In this document: positions 34,570 through 43,175 of the stretch, piece by piece | Layout: each line of letters starts with the position of its first letter | Numbering within the stretch: the first letter of the stretch is position 1 | NCBI GenBank assembly: GCA_045540355.1 | Contig: JAZQHB010000040.1 | Span: forward strand, 124,001-188,000 | Direction of reading: 5' to 3' | Length of the DNA stretch: 64,000 nt | DNA from: RGIG2945 sp045540355 | GTDB lineage: Bacteria > Bacillota > Clostridia > Oscillospirales > Acutalibacteraceae | The notes under the pieces: generated by a model | What the model saw: only the letters and a program-made list of their open reading frames with translations | Database searches by the model: none | What the model was told of the DNA's origin: nothing | Translations under genes and position numbers: made by a program

Positions 34570-36660
34570 ATGGGAAAGATAAATGATATTTTTGCTTCGG
34601 CGGTTTTTAATGATGATTGCATGAAACGCACATTGCCGGAGGCTACATACATAGCATTAAAGAAAACCATTCAGGATGGAAAATCGCTTGATATTTCTGT
34701 GGCGAACGAAGTTGCAAACGCGATGAAAGAATGGGCAATTAAGAAAGGTGCAACACATTACACCCATTGGTTTCAGCCAATGACCGGTGTTACCGCGGAA
34801 AAACATGACAGTTTTATTGCCACTACAAAAGACGGTAAGGTTATAATGGAGTTTTCAGGTAAAGAACTTATAAAAGGTGAGCCTGATGCCTCAAGCTTCC
34901 CGTCAGGTGGCTTGAGGGCGACTTTTGAAGCGAGAGGTTATACTGCGTGGGATCCGACATCTTATGCTTTTATCAAAGACAGAACACTCTGCGTCCCTTC
35001 TGTTTTCTGCTCATACGGTGGTGAGGCTCTCGATAAAAAAACACCCTTGCTTCGTTCGGTTGAAGTAATAAGCGAACAAGCATTAAGAGTGTTGAGATTG
35101 TTCGGTGAAAAGGATGTTAAGAGAGTTGTAACAACCGTTGGTCCCGAACAAGAGTACTTTCTGATAGATAAGAACTTATATGACAAAAGAAAGGATTTAG
35201 TATTCTGCGGAAGAACACTGTTTGGTGCTCCGCCTCCGAAGGGGCAGGAGCTTGATGACCACTACTACGGCTCCATCAAACCCCGTGTTTCCGCTTATAT
35301 GAGGGAGCTTGATGAAGAGTTATGGAAGCTCGGTATACTTGCCAAAACAAAACATAATGAAGTCGCACCCGCACAGCATGAATTAGCTCCGATTTTCACT
35401 TTAACTAATACAGCAACCGACCATAATCAGCTCACGATGGAAATCATGAAGAAGGTTGCTATAAAACATAATCTTGTTTGCCTCTTGCACGAAAAACCCT
35501 TTTCAAGAGTCAATGGCAGTGGTAAACATAATAACTGGTCACTTTCTACAGATAAGGGTAAAAACTTACTTGAACCCGGTGACTCTCCTCAGGACAACGC
35601 ACAGTTCCTTATTTTCCTCTGTGCAGTTATCAAAGCGGTTGACGAATACCAGGATTTGATTCGCATTTCATCAGCTTCTGCGGGCAACGACCATAGGCTC
35701 GGCGGCGATGAAGCACCCCCGGCGATTATTTCTATCTTCCTCGGTGATGAATTAACTGAAATCCTTAATTCAATCGAAAAAGGCAAGGATTACAGCAATG
35801 TCGATAAAACTGAAATGGAAATCGGAGTTCATGTTCTCCCTCATTTCCCTAAAGATACAACCGACAGAAACAGAACATCACCTTTTGCCTTCACCGGAAA
35901 CAAATTCGAATTCAGAATGACCGGCTCATCTTTTTCGATATCGGGACCCAACATAATATTGAATACAATTGTTGCAGAGGAATTGAAGCAATTTGCTGAT
36001 TATCTCGAAACCGAAAAGGATTTCAAGCTTGCGATAAACAAGCTTATCAAGAAAACTATTAAAGAACACAAGCGAATAATATTTAACGGCAACAACTATT
36101 CAAAAGAATGGGAAACTGAAGCCGAGAACCGTGGACTTCTCAATCTCTCTGACACAGTTGAGGCTTTACCCTATTTCATTTCAGAGAAAAATATAAATCT
36201 CTTTACTTCGCATAAAATTTACACAGAAGCAGAAATGCGTTCAAGATATGAAATATTACTCGAAAACTACTGTAAGGTAATAAATATTGAAGCTTTGACA
36301 ATGGTTGAAATGGTTAAAAAAGACATTATCCCTGCTGTTTCAGCATTCAATAAACACCTCAGCGAGACGATTATTGCTAAAAAAACTGTTTCTGATAAAA
36401 TTGATATTTCAGTTGAAGAAACCCTACTGGTACAGCTTTCGGATTTGAACGCAAAGGCTTATGATAAAGTTATTGCGTTGGAAAAAGCAGCAAACGGAGT
36501 TATGGATTTCAAAAACATTACTGAAGCAAGTAAATATTTCAGAGATATTATTCTTCAGGGTATGACTGAGCTCAGAGTTTTTGTTGACGAAATGGAAGCA
36601 AATACCGATTCAAAGTTCTGGCCATATCCGACATATACAGATTTACTTTTCAATATTTAA
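34570..36660 (+). CDS. glnN: Glutamine synthetase type III
   Basis: ATP-dependent ammonium assimilation into glutamine by the large dodecameric GSIII form, 696 aa. Characteristic blocks are T-H-W-F-Q-P-M-T-G near 66-74, G-P-E-Q-E-Y-F near 195-201, N-E-V-A-P-A-Q-H-E near 264-272, N-G-S-G-K-H-N-N-W-S near 313-322 and the N-D-H-R-L-G-G-D-E-A-P-P block near 372-382. Length agrees with the family. It is last in the run and is followed by a stem-loop. Placing it after two aminopeptidases and a PLP lyase suggests recapture of ammonium from amino-acid breakdown (inference). Confidence 0.96.
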   Translation: MGKINDIFASAVFNDDCMKRTLPEATYIALKKTIQDGKSLDISVANEVANAMKEWAIKKGATHYTHWFQPMTGVTAEKHDSFIATTKDGKVIMEFSGKELIKGEPDASSFPSGGLRATFEARGYTAWDPTSYAFIKDRTLCVPSVFCSYGGEALDKKTPLLRSVEVISEQALRVLRLFGEKDVKRVVTTVGPEQEYFLIDKNLYDKRKDLVFCGRTLFGAPPPKGQELDDHYYGSIKPRVSAYMRELDEELWKLGILAKTKHNEVAPAQHELAPIFTLTNTATDHNQLTMEIMKKVAIKHNLVCLLHEKPFSRVNGSGKHNNWSLSTDKGKNLLEPGDSPQDNAQFLIFLCAVIKAVDEYQDLIRISSASAGNDHRLGGDEAPPAIISIFLGDELTEILNSIEKGKDYSNVDKTEMEIGVHVLPHFPKDTTDRNRTSPFAFTGNKFEFRMTGSSFSISGPNIILNTIVAEELKQFADYLETEKDFKLAINKLIKKTIKEHKRIIFNGNNYSKEWETEAENRGLLNLSDTVEALPYFISEKNINLFTSHKIYTEAEMRSRYEILLENYCKVINIEALTMVEMVKKDIIPAVSAFNKHLSETIIAKKTVSDKIDISVEETLLVQLSDLNAKAYDKVIALEKAANGVMDFKNITEASKYFRDIILQGMTELRVFVDEMEANTDSKFWPYPTYTDLLFNI

Positions 36661-36664
36661 AAAA

Positions 36665-36690
36665 CAGCACGAGGAGTTTTCCTCGTGCTG
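36665..36690. terminator. Stem-loop terminator between glnN and degV
   Basis: Perfect 11-bp arms CAGCACGAGGA and TCCTCGTGCTG with a GTTT loop. The minus strand has a TTTTTT run just after the stem, so it should work well for the degV gene; the plus strand U-tract is weaker. Confidence 0.85.
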
Positions 36691-36699
36691 CTTCTAATT

Positions 36700-37566
36700 T
36701 TATCTGTGCTTTGCGATAAAGAATATGGCGAGCGTTCCGGGACCGGTGTGAGAACCGATGACTGCACCGATTGATACTACCTTATCTACATTAACATTAT
36801 ACTCATCTTTGAGCATCTTCTTTACTGTTTCAACATCATCAGAACAATCAGAATGACAGATAAAAACAGGACCGTCTTTATCAAGTACATCTGAGCCATA
36901 CTTGTCAACGATTGTTTTTAATGAAGCCTTCCTGCCTCTTACCTTACCGACATTGATAAGCTTACCGTCGTTATCAACATGTATAATAGGTTTAATATCA
37001 AGAATACCGCCGACAATTGCAGATGCAGCACTCACGCGTCCGCCTCGTTTGAGATAAACTAACTCATCTACCGCAACCCAGTGTGCTATATTAAGCTTAA
37101 TACTTTCGATATATTCTGCAACATCGCTCATAGAGCAGCCTGATTTTTTCTTTTCCACCGCGAGATATACAAGCATACCGAATCCTGCTGAAGCAGCAAG
37201 TGTATCGACAGTGATAATTCTTCTGTCGGGATATTCTTCAGACAACTCTTCAGCTGCAAGTCTGCCTGAATTATATGTTGTGCTGAGACCTGAAGTGAAA
37301 CCAAGATACAGAATATCATTACCTTTTTTCAATTCTTCTTCAAATGCATCTTTAAAAGTTCCGGTATTAACCGCAGATGTTCTTGCAACCGCCCCTTCAC
37401 GCATTCTGTTGTATAAAAGCATAGGATCCATATCCAAATCAAGAATGGATTCAGTTTCACCATCAAAAATAAGATTAAGGCTGCAGCATTTTACGCCCCA
37501 CTCCTCAAGAACTTCCTTTTCAATATCACACGCTGAGTCTGTGAAAATTACATAATTGCCTGACAT
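36700..37566 (-). CDS. DegV family (FakB-like) fatty-acid-binding protein
   Basis: 288 aa. DegV proteins bind a fatty acid and, as FakB, present it to the FakA kinase for phosphorylation and phospholipid synthesis. Family marks: F-T-D-S-A-C-D near 8-14, T-S-x-V-N-T near 64-70, L-G-F-T-S-G-L-S-T-T-Y near 89-99 and K-R-G-G-R-V-S near 171-177. Two-domain alpha/beta fold, cytosolic, full length. The ATG at 37566 is chosen because GGAGG lies nine bases ahead; an earlier in-frame codon overlaps it. No fakA-like gene is visible nearby. Confidence 0.92.
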   Translation of the reverse strand: MSGNYVIFTDSACDIEKEVLEEWGVKCCSLNLIFDGETESILDLDMDPMLLYNRMREGAVARTSAVNTGTFKDAFEEELKKGNDILYLGFTSGLSTTYNSGRLAAEELSEEYPDRRIITVDTLAASAGFGMLVYLAVEKKKSGCSMSDVAEYIESIKLNIAHWVAVDELVYLKRGGRVSAASAIVGGILDIKPIIHVDNDGKLINVGKVRGRKASLKTIVDKYGSDVLDKDGPVFICHSDCSDDVETVKKMLKDEYNVNVDKVVSIGAVIGSHTGPGTLAIFFIAKHR

Positions 37567-37696
37567 AAACAGTAACCTCCATAACAATTTTTAAAGCATG
37601 ACATAATATTAACATAAAATAACTTCTAAGTCACTAAACAAACTGATTTTTCTCTATACTTATAATTTTTGAACAGTAGACACAAAAATATACCAC

Positions 37697-37711
37697 TCTA
37701 CCATGAGTAGA
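37697..37711. promoter_or_regulatory. Palindrome TCTAC-CATGA-GTAGA
   Basis: Distal copy of a 15-bp inverted repeat, 161 bp from its twin. It is directly followed by an 8-bp-arm hairpin sharing its final base. Candidate binding site for the XRE regulator encoded downstream. Confidence 0.5.
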
Positions 37712-37857
37712 ATGTTGATTTTTCAACATTTCTATGCAGTAGAATTGCGATTCACCTTGATATTTATGTAAAGTTTGTTCCGATTATATATTTTGTTGTT
37801 AATAATTATATTTCCAATTCAGAAACTTTCTATGCAAGTTTTGTTTCAGTTTATAAC

Positions 37858-37872
37858 TCTACGATAAGTAGA
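37858..37872. promoter_or_regulatory. Palindrome TCTAC-GATAA-GTAGA
   Basis: Proximal copy, ending 13 bp before the -35 box of the XRE gene promoter. The same half-sites and 5-bp centre length as at 37697-37711 argue for a specific operator rather than chance. Confidence 0.55.
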
Positions 37873-37885
37873 AAATAAATTTGTG

Positions 37886-37914
37886 TTGAAATTAAGATTA
37901 CAATGTGTTATAAT
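37886..37914 (+). promoter_or_regulatory. Promoter of the XRE membrane regulator gene
   Basis: -35 TTGAAA (37886-37891), -10 TATAAT (37909-37914), 17-bp spacer and an extended TGT before the -10 box; 22 bp before the ATG. Confidence 0.82.
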
Positions 37915-37936
37915 CAAAACATTGGTGGTGATAATT

Positions 37937-38581
37937 ATGGACGATATCAAGAAAATTATTGCAAAGAATATCATTGAGCTTCGTCACTCAAAAGATATTA
38001 CACAAGCACAATTAGCTGAAAGATTAAACTACTCCGATAAAGCCATATCTAAATGGGAACGCGGAGAATCAGTTCCTCATATTTCAATTCTGAAAGAAAT
38101 CGCTGATATATTTGGAGTTACCGTTGATTACCTTATAAGCGAAAGTCATCCTGAAACTGATATTAGTAACAACACCAAGGATAACGACAATTGGAAACGG
38201 CGTAACAGAGTTATGATTACCGGTATTTCGATTTTACTCGTCTGGTTATTAGCTACTTTCGCCTTCGTAGTTGTTCGCTTTATAATCGGTGCAAGAGACT
38301 GGAATTGGCTAATTTTCCTCTACTCACTCCCCTGCTCTTTTATTGTTTGGCTTGTATTTAATTCCGCTTGGTTCAATAAAAGAAGGAATTTTTTAATTGT
38401 TTCAATACTTATGTGGACCGCTTTATCCTCAATCTATTTTTCGTTTCTTATGTTCGGTCTTAATATTTGGCTCGTATTCGTTATCGGTGTGCCCGCACAA
38501 GCTATTATATTGCTATGGTCCGGTATAAGACTTAATAAAAAACCTAAAAACAAGAGAAAAAAACAAAACGAAATTCTATAA
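37937..38581 (+). CDS. XRE-family regulator with C-terminal membrane segments
   Basis: 214 aa. Residues about 5-65 form a Cro/CI-type helix-turn-helix: T-Q-A-Q-L-A-E-R-L-N-Y-S-D-K-A-I-S-K-W-E-R-G. After a polar linker come about four hydrophobic segments (roughly 95-200) and a very basic C-terminus (N-K-K-P-K-N-K-R-K-K). This is a one-component, membrane-tethered regulator; such proteins may sense envelope state or antimicrobials. The ATG at 37937 follows GGTGGTG and the strong promoter, so the longer open frame is rejected. Two TCTAC-N5-GTAGA palindromes precede it, which suggests autoregulation and perhaps control of degV (inference). Confidence 0.87.
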   Translation: MDDIKKIIAKNIIELRHSKDITQAQLAERLNYSDKAISKWERGESVPHISILKEIADIFGVTVDYLISESHPETDISNNTKDNDNWKRRNRVMITGISILLVWLLATFAFVVVRFIIGARDWNWLIFLYSLPCSFIVWLVFNSAWFNKRRNFLIVSILMWTALSSIYFSFLMFGLNIWLVFVIGVPAQAIILLWSGIRLNKKPKNKRKKQNEIL

Positions 38582-38600
38582 TACTCAGATTTATGCAAAA

Positions 38601-38624
38601 AAACCTCCGCCGAAGCGGAGGTTT
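38601..38624. terminator. Bidirectional terminator
   Basis: Perfect 10-bp arms AAACCTCCGC and GCGGAGGTTT with a CGAA tetraloop. An A run on the left gives a strong U-tract on the minus strand for the InlB-repeat gene. Confidence 0.88.
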
Positions 38625-38635
38625 GATATTTCCCG

Positions 38636-41600
38636 TCAGATTGTCGCATTTATAATTTCCGTATACTTAATTTTGATTTTGCCCTCGGTATCTCTGTATA
38701 CAATATATCCTCTTGCGAAATATTCTGAATCAGAAGTGTTTGTCGAGACTGTAAGCTTATACTGACCAGCCTTATCGTTATTGACTGTAGTAAAATTCCT
38801 GATTGCATCATTTTCACTTTCGTTGTCAAGTGTTAAGAACTCTTCTGTAGCTTGTGTTGCATCCTTCGTCACAAGTATACCTGACGAAAGGAAGAACTCG
38901 CCATCTGCGATTTCTCTGGATACCATGAAAGCCACGCTATCTTCGGTCTTGTCAGTCATCTCTATTGTTACTGTTGATATTTTTTCTGCTCGAGTATCAG
39001 CAAACAAAGCTTCAATTTCTGTATTACCGTACACATAGAAAGTATATGTCGTTTCATAGCTGACAACAGTTTTACCGCCGTCAAATGACCAACCTGCAAA
39101 GTATTTACCTTCAGGTATTGAAAGTTCATTGAGGCTAACTGTTACCTTAGTATTGTAAGCATATTCACCCGTCGGATTTAAAATACCGGCGTCATCCTTA
39201 ACAGTTACGGTATATTTATCATTTGCGATCACATACTCAGCGTAAATAATCGTATCCTTGGTGATGTTAAGACTATCACTGTAACCGGTAAATATGTAGC
39301 CAATATGATTTATTAAAGAAGGTTCTGCTGCTCTTGTATTTGCTGCTACCTCAGTGATATTGATTATTTTCTTCGTAACACCGTCTGCAAAAATTACATT
39401 ATAGCTCTCTCTGTTATTTCCTTGTGAATAAATTGCTTCAAGCTTTGTATCAGCTACTAAGACGAAGTCATACTCCGCATCAGTTGAAACAATTCGTCCG
39501 TTTGAATCTACCCAACAAAGGAAGTCAGCCTCAGCTATTGTTGCGTCCGCCTTAAGGACTACCGGTGTGCCGCGGAAAACATTGCTATTATAATACTCGG
39601 TTCCTTTATTTGTTAACTCATTTTCGTAGAAAGCCACATTGATTGTAGCATTTGTTCCCTTGATATCAAGAACAAAACCGCCGTCTGTAACTTCCCATCT
39701 TGCATATACATCTCTGTCAGCTGTTCCCATTACCTCGGTTGTTGCTTCAAAATCAATCATAGTGCCGATCTCGTCAGCTGTGTCCTCAGGTGTTGTAAAC
39801 CAGCCTGAGAAAATATAACCTTCTCTTTCAGGTGTTTCTGTTGGTGCCTTGCCTGCGATACTTGCATTACACGGTACCGAGACTGTATCAAACACATCTG
39901 CTACACCTTCAGCATTATAGTGGAATGTGATTGTATATGCCCTGTATACGGGATTGTCAACGAGGTTTTTGAGTGTTTCGATAAGTCCGTCTACATAAGC
40001 CTGGTCATCTTTGATTGTTAGTTTACTATTATTCAGTGCTCTGTTAACAGCAGCTAATGCTCTTGAAAGGCTTGATCTGTATGTAGAATCATAAATAACA
40101 CTATTTTCAATGATAGCATTCGCATCATTCTGCAATGCCTCAGTGAAGGCAGAAAAACTCGGAGGATTATAGCTTAAAACAGCAAGAGAAATCTCCAATG
40201 TCTGCATCGTAAGATTTGCGATTCTCAAATCAATCGGATCGCAGACTACTCCACTCGTACCATAAACATATTCAGCGTCTGAAAGTGCAAGGAGCACAGC
40301 ATCTTTTTCGTCTTTGGGATAGTAATAATAGGCATTTCCGTTAACCACATCATTGATATCCGCCGGTACTGCTGAAATAAGCTCAGCTAACTTTGTCATC
40401 TGCCAACCGGCATATAATTCAACTTCTCCTAACGGGAATGTTGCGGGAATCGCATACGGAATATAATCCGAACCGTCTTTTGTATACCAGCCCGCAAAAG
40501 TATATCCGTCTAATGCAGCAGTCTTTTCAGGAGCAGCCAGGAGTGTTTTATCAAGTGTGCTCATGTATGTTCCGGTTATTGTTCTGGTAGAATCAGTCAT
40601 CTCAATGTTATTATCATGAAGTATTATAGTACTTTCACCATATCCCCATTCAGCTGTAAATGTGACTGAAGTTGAATTTGTGTTAGGAACTGTAAAACTT
40701 TCAGTATAAACTACATTATCAATACTGGATTTCCAACCGACTAAATTATAACCGTCGCGAATTACTTCAGAGCCTGACGGAAGAATTACAGATTCAGCAT
40801 AGGAAACCGTATTTCCGTTCGGAGTATAGTTGCCTTCAAGTAAAGTGCCTCCGTTAAGTGCATAATTGACTTTGACGGATTTCAACTGCCAAACTGCATA
40901 AAGTGTAGTCGGTACCTGTGGTACTGTCATGCCGATTGTAAATGTAGGTGTTGTTGCAGCTTGCTTGGTTGACCATCCGAGGTGTCGATAGCCAACAGCA
41001 TCCATCTGATAATCAGCAAGATTTATAACTTTACCGATTTCAAAAGCCTGAGTTGTATTCGCCTTTAGACCACTTGTAGTTTCAGTAACACCGGACGGTA
41101 AATTGATGTTAAATGTAACATTGATTTCGCCGGTTTGCCATATTGCATAAATATTTACTGTTTCGTTGTTTTCGGTCAAATTTACAAGCTTATCACCCGG
41201 ATAGTACATCGTTCCGCTACCGTCAGCCATTGTATTCCAACCTGCAAAGTTGTAGTTAGTAATTGTAAACTCGTTGGGAAGGAAGAAATACTCCTGACCA
41301 TACAAGCATTCTTGTGTAGGCATCGTACCAACAACAGTTGTTGCACCAAGAGGCTTGTTTGCGTTATAAACTACAGAGTAACTGACAGGATTCCACGCAG
41401 CATACAGAACCTTGGGGACTTTTGTTTCAGTATCTGTTACAGTCAGTTGCGTTGAACCTTGCGTTGCTGTGCTGTCAGGAGCCCAGCCTGTGCACTTATA
41501 ACCTACTTTTGAAAGACTTGAGTATGATGTTAAAATAGCGTCGCTATAGAGATAAACAGGTGCCTGAATTTTGTCTGCGGTTATAGAGACATCTGAGTAA

Positions 41601-42982
41601 ATATCAATATAATCATATTCTTCGCAATCACCTGTACCGCCATTTTTGTCATAGATGACCTTTGTTTTAAGTGCACGAACTGCATCTACAAGATCAGTTG
41701 CTGCAGAATTGATTGCAGACTGAGAATATCCGCCGGCGAGGATTGTTGTTGCGTTTGTATAGGCAGTAAGATAATCGGACCATGCTACAGAATCAGATTC
41801 CTTATATAAGTCAGCGTAAGCAAATCTGTTTAATGTATTTTCTGCCTTATAAATATTCCAAAGGACAGTTGAATTGACCCATTCGTAAGTAATTGCAAAT
41901 ATGTACTTCGCACGAACAGACGCCGAGGTGTTTGTACAACTTGCAATACCCGTAGTTGTATATTTAACAGTATCAACACCGTTAGTGTTTCGTGATGAAT
42001 ATGGTGCAGATGACAAAACCCAATCAACAGTGGCAGGAGTATCCATGGTAAGAAGGTCGATTGATTTATATGTTTTGTCGAGATCGGGTCTCATATATTC
42101 TTCGTAATTTGCTACAAAACGAACTTCTTTGCCGTCAGGTGTGCCGTCCTCACCCATAATGTTTGTAGGATTATATATGGAGAATTTAACATTTGAAAGT
42201 GTTGTTGCACCATAGGCGGCACCTATCGTGTTGCTTGTGTTTGTATCATAATAAAACCTACCATTATAAGTGGAGGAAATATCACCGTAATTAAGTTCCC
42301 ATGTTTTAGCATCATCATAGTCGGAAGACTTTGCCGAACCCGACTTGCTGAATGTCGAGCCTGTCGATACTTTATGTAAACCTGATACGGAAAGTGTATA
42401 TTTCAACTCAGGATTTGATGTAACGCTTCCCCATGAATCCTGACGCTTATATGAAAGATCGAACTTGAAATTCAAAGAATTTGTGCTTACGGGAGATTTG
42501 AGGACTTTTGCGGTAGTTTTTGCCGTTGATGTTACAGAATCATAAGTGTAGTTAGCAGTAATTGTCACTGTATATGATGTACCACTATATGTACCGCCGG
42601 TTACGGTATACTTGTAAATATACTTCTTAGTTACTCCCTCACCAACTGTCGTAAGAGTATAGGTGCTTGAAAGACTCATACCCGAATCTGCAGTAAGAGT
42701 GAGTGAAGAAAGCTCCTTGTCAGACGAAACTGTGACAGGCGTTCCGCTTGTGAATGTTGCACCTGACTTCAATGTAAGAATCGGAGCAGTCGAAACGAAA
42801 ACTGAAGCCGCAGCATCAGTAGTTACTTCCATTTCACCGGCTTTGTCATCAAGTTTTTCTTCGGTCAAATCCGCAGTTGCACTTTCAATAAGATTGCTAA
42901 GCTCTTCAAAAACACCTCCGAGAGGTGCAGAAGTAAAGAGCATACATACCGAAAGTATGAGTGCAAGAATTTTAGACAACAT
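38636..42982 (-). CDS. Large secreted protein with InlB/flg_new repeats
   Basis: 1448 aa. The N-terminal signal peptide (about 1-24, L-A-L-I-L-S-V-C-M-L-F) is followed by an Ig-like beta region, then helical FIVAR-like stretches (near 395-440 and 860-1010). At least seven InlB B-repeat/flg_new units follow the pattern Y-x-x-N-G-G ... G-Y-x-F-x-G-W ... L-Y-A-x-W. A C-terminal beta domain ends in N-A-T-I. There is no LPxTG-like motif, membrane tail, SLH or dockerin, so retention at the surface, if any, is by an unknown route. AGGAGG lies ten bases before the ATG. Adhesion or a matrix role is inferred from repeat type only. Confidence 0.85.
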   Translation of the reverse strand: MLSKILALILSVCMLFTSAPLGGVFEELSNLIESATADLTEEKLDDKAGEMEVTTDAAASVFVSTAPILTLKSGATFTSGTPVTVSSDKELSSLTLTADSGMSLSSTYTLTTVGEGVTKKYIYKYTVTGGTYSGTSYTVTITANYTYDSVTSTAKTTAKVLKSPVSTNSLNFKFDLSYKRQDSWGSVTSNPELKYTLSVSGLHKVSTGSTFSKSGSAKSSDYDDAKTWELNYGDISSTYNGRFYYDTNTSNTIGAAYGATTLSNVKFSIYNPTNIMGEDGTPDGKEVRFVANYEEYMRPDLDKTYKSIDLLTMDTPATVDWVLSSAPYSSRNTNGVDTVKYTTTGIASCTNTSASVRAKYIFAITYEWVNSTVLWNIYKAENTLNRFAYADLYKESDSVAWSDYLTAYTNATTILAGGYSQSAINSAATDLVDAVRALKTKVIYDKNGGTGDCEEYDYIDIYSDVSITADKIQAPVYLYSDAILTSYSSLSKVGYKCTGWAPDSTATQGSTQLTVTDTETKVPKVLYAAWNPVSYSVVYNANKPLGATTVVGTMPTQECLYGQEYFFLPNEFTITNYNFAGWNTMADGSGTMYYPGDKLVNLTENNETVNIYAIWQTGEINVTFNINLPSGVTETTSGLKANTTQAFEIGKVINLADYQMDAVGYRHLGWSTKQAATTPTFTIGMTVPQVPTTLYAVWQLKSVKVNYALNGGTLLEGNYTPNGNTVSYAESVILPSGSEVIRDGYNLVGWKSSIDNVVYTESFTVPNTNSTSVTFTAEWGYGESTIILHDNNIEMTDSTRTITGTYMSTLDKTLLAAPEKTAALDGYTFAGWYTKDGSDYIPYAIPATFPLGEVELYAGWQMTKLAELISAVPADINDVVNGNAYYYYPKDEKDAVLLALSDAEYVYGTSGVVCDPIDLRIANLTMQTLEISLAVLSYNPPSFSAFTEALQNDANAIIENSVIYDSTYRSSLSRALAAVNRALNNSKLTIKDDQAYVDGLIETLKNLVDNPVYRAYTITFHYNAEGVADVFDTVSVPCNASIAGKAPTETPEREGYIFSGWFTTPEDTADEIGTMIDFEATTEVMGTADRDVYARWEVTDGGFVLDIKGTNATINVAFYENELTNKGTEYYNSNVFRGTPVVLKADATIAEADFLCWVDSNGRIVSTDAEYDFVLVADTKLEAIYSQGNNRESYNVIFADGVTKKIINITEVAANTRAAEPSLINHIGYIFTGYSDSLNITKDTIIYAEYVIANDKYTVTVKDDAGILNPTGEYAYNTKVTVSLNELSIPEGKYFAGWSFDGGKTVVSYETTYTFYVYGNTEIEALFADTRAEKISTVTIEMTDKTEDSVAFMVSREIADGEFFLSSGILVTKDATQATEEFLTLDNESENDAIRNFTTVNNDKAGQYKLTVSTNTSDSEYFARGYIVYRDTEGKIKIKYTEIINATI

Positions 42983-42999
42983 AAAAATCCTCCTAAAAT

Positions 43000-43036
43000 G
43001 TAAAATGATACAGTAAATACAAATATACCATTTTAC
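43000..43036. promoter_or_regulatory. Imperfect 12-bp inverted repeat in the InlB-protein leader
   Basis: GTAAAATGATAC (43000-43011) and ATACCATTTTAC (43025-43036) pair at ten of twelve positions, just upstream of the ribosome binding site. A weak promoter candidate (-35 TTACTG at 43069-43074, -10 TATATA at 43046-43051) lies before it, so the hairpin would be in the mRNA leader. Confidence 0.4.
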
Positions 43037-43140
43037 CTTACTTTATATATACTACTTTAACAGAAAATCAGTAATTTGTAAATATTTTTGATGATATTTT
43101 TTTATCTTTAAATATAATATTTCTAACGAAACGCAAAAAT

Positions 43141-43163
43141 CCCCGAAGCAAAACACTTCGGGG
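43141..43163 (-). terminator. Terminator of the rpiR-cmk-plsC-ispH operon
   Basis: Perfect 8-bp arms CCCCGAAG and CTTCGGGG with a 7-base loop, followed on the minus strand by ATTTTTG. It lies 12 bp after the ispH-S1 stop codon. Confidence 0.85.
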
Positions 43164-43175
43164 ATAAAAAATGAA

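Larger units (their letters stand above)
37567..37936. other. 370-bp divergent intergenic region with paired palindromes
   Basis: Between degV (minus) and the XRE gene (plus). It contains two 15-bp palindromes TCTAC-N5-GTAGA (37697-37711 and 37858-37872), a small hairpin AATGTTGA-TTTT-TCAACATT (37711-37730), two copies of TTTCTATGCA and the promoter 37886-37914. No coding sequence was recognised. A small RNA or a short peptide cannot be excluded. Confidence 0.65.
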
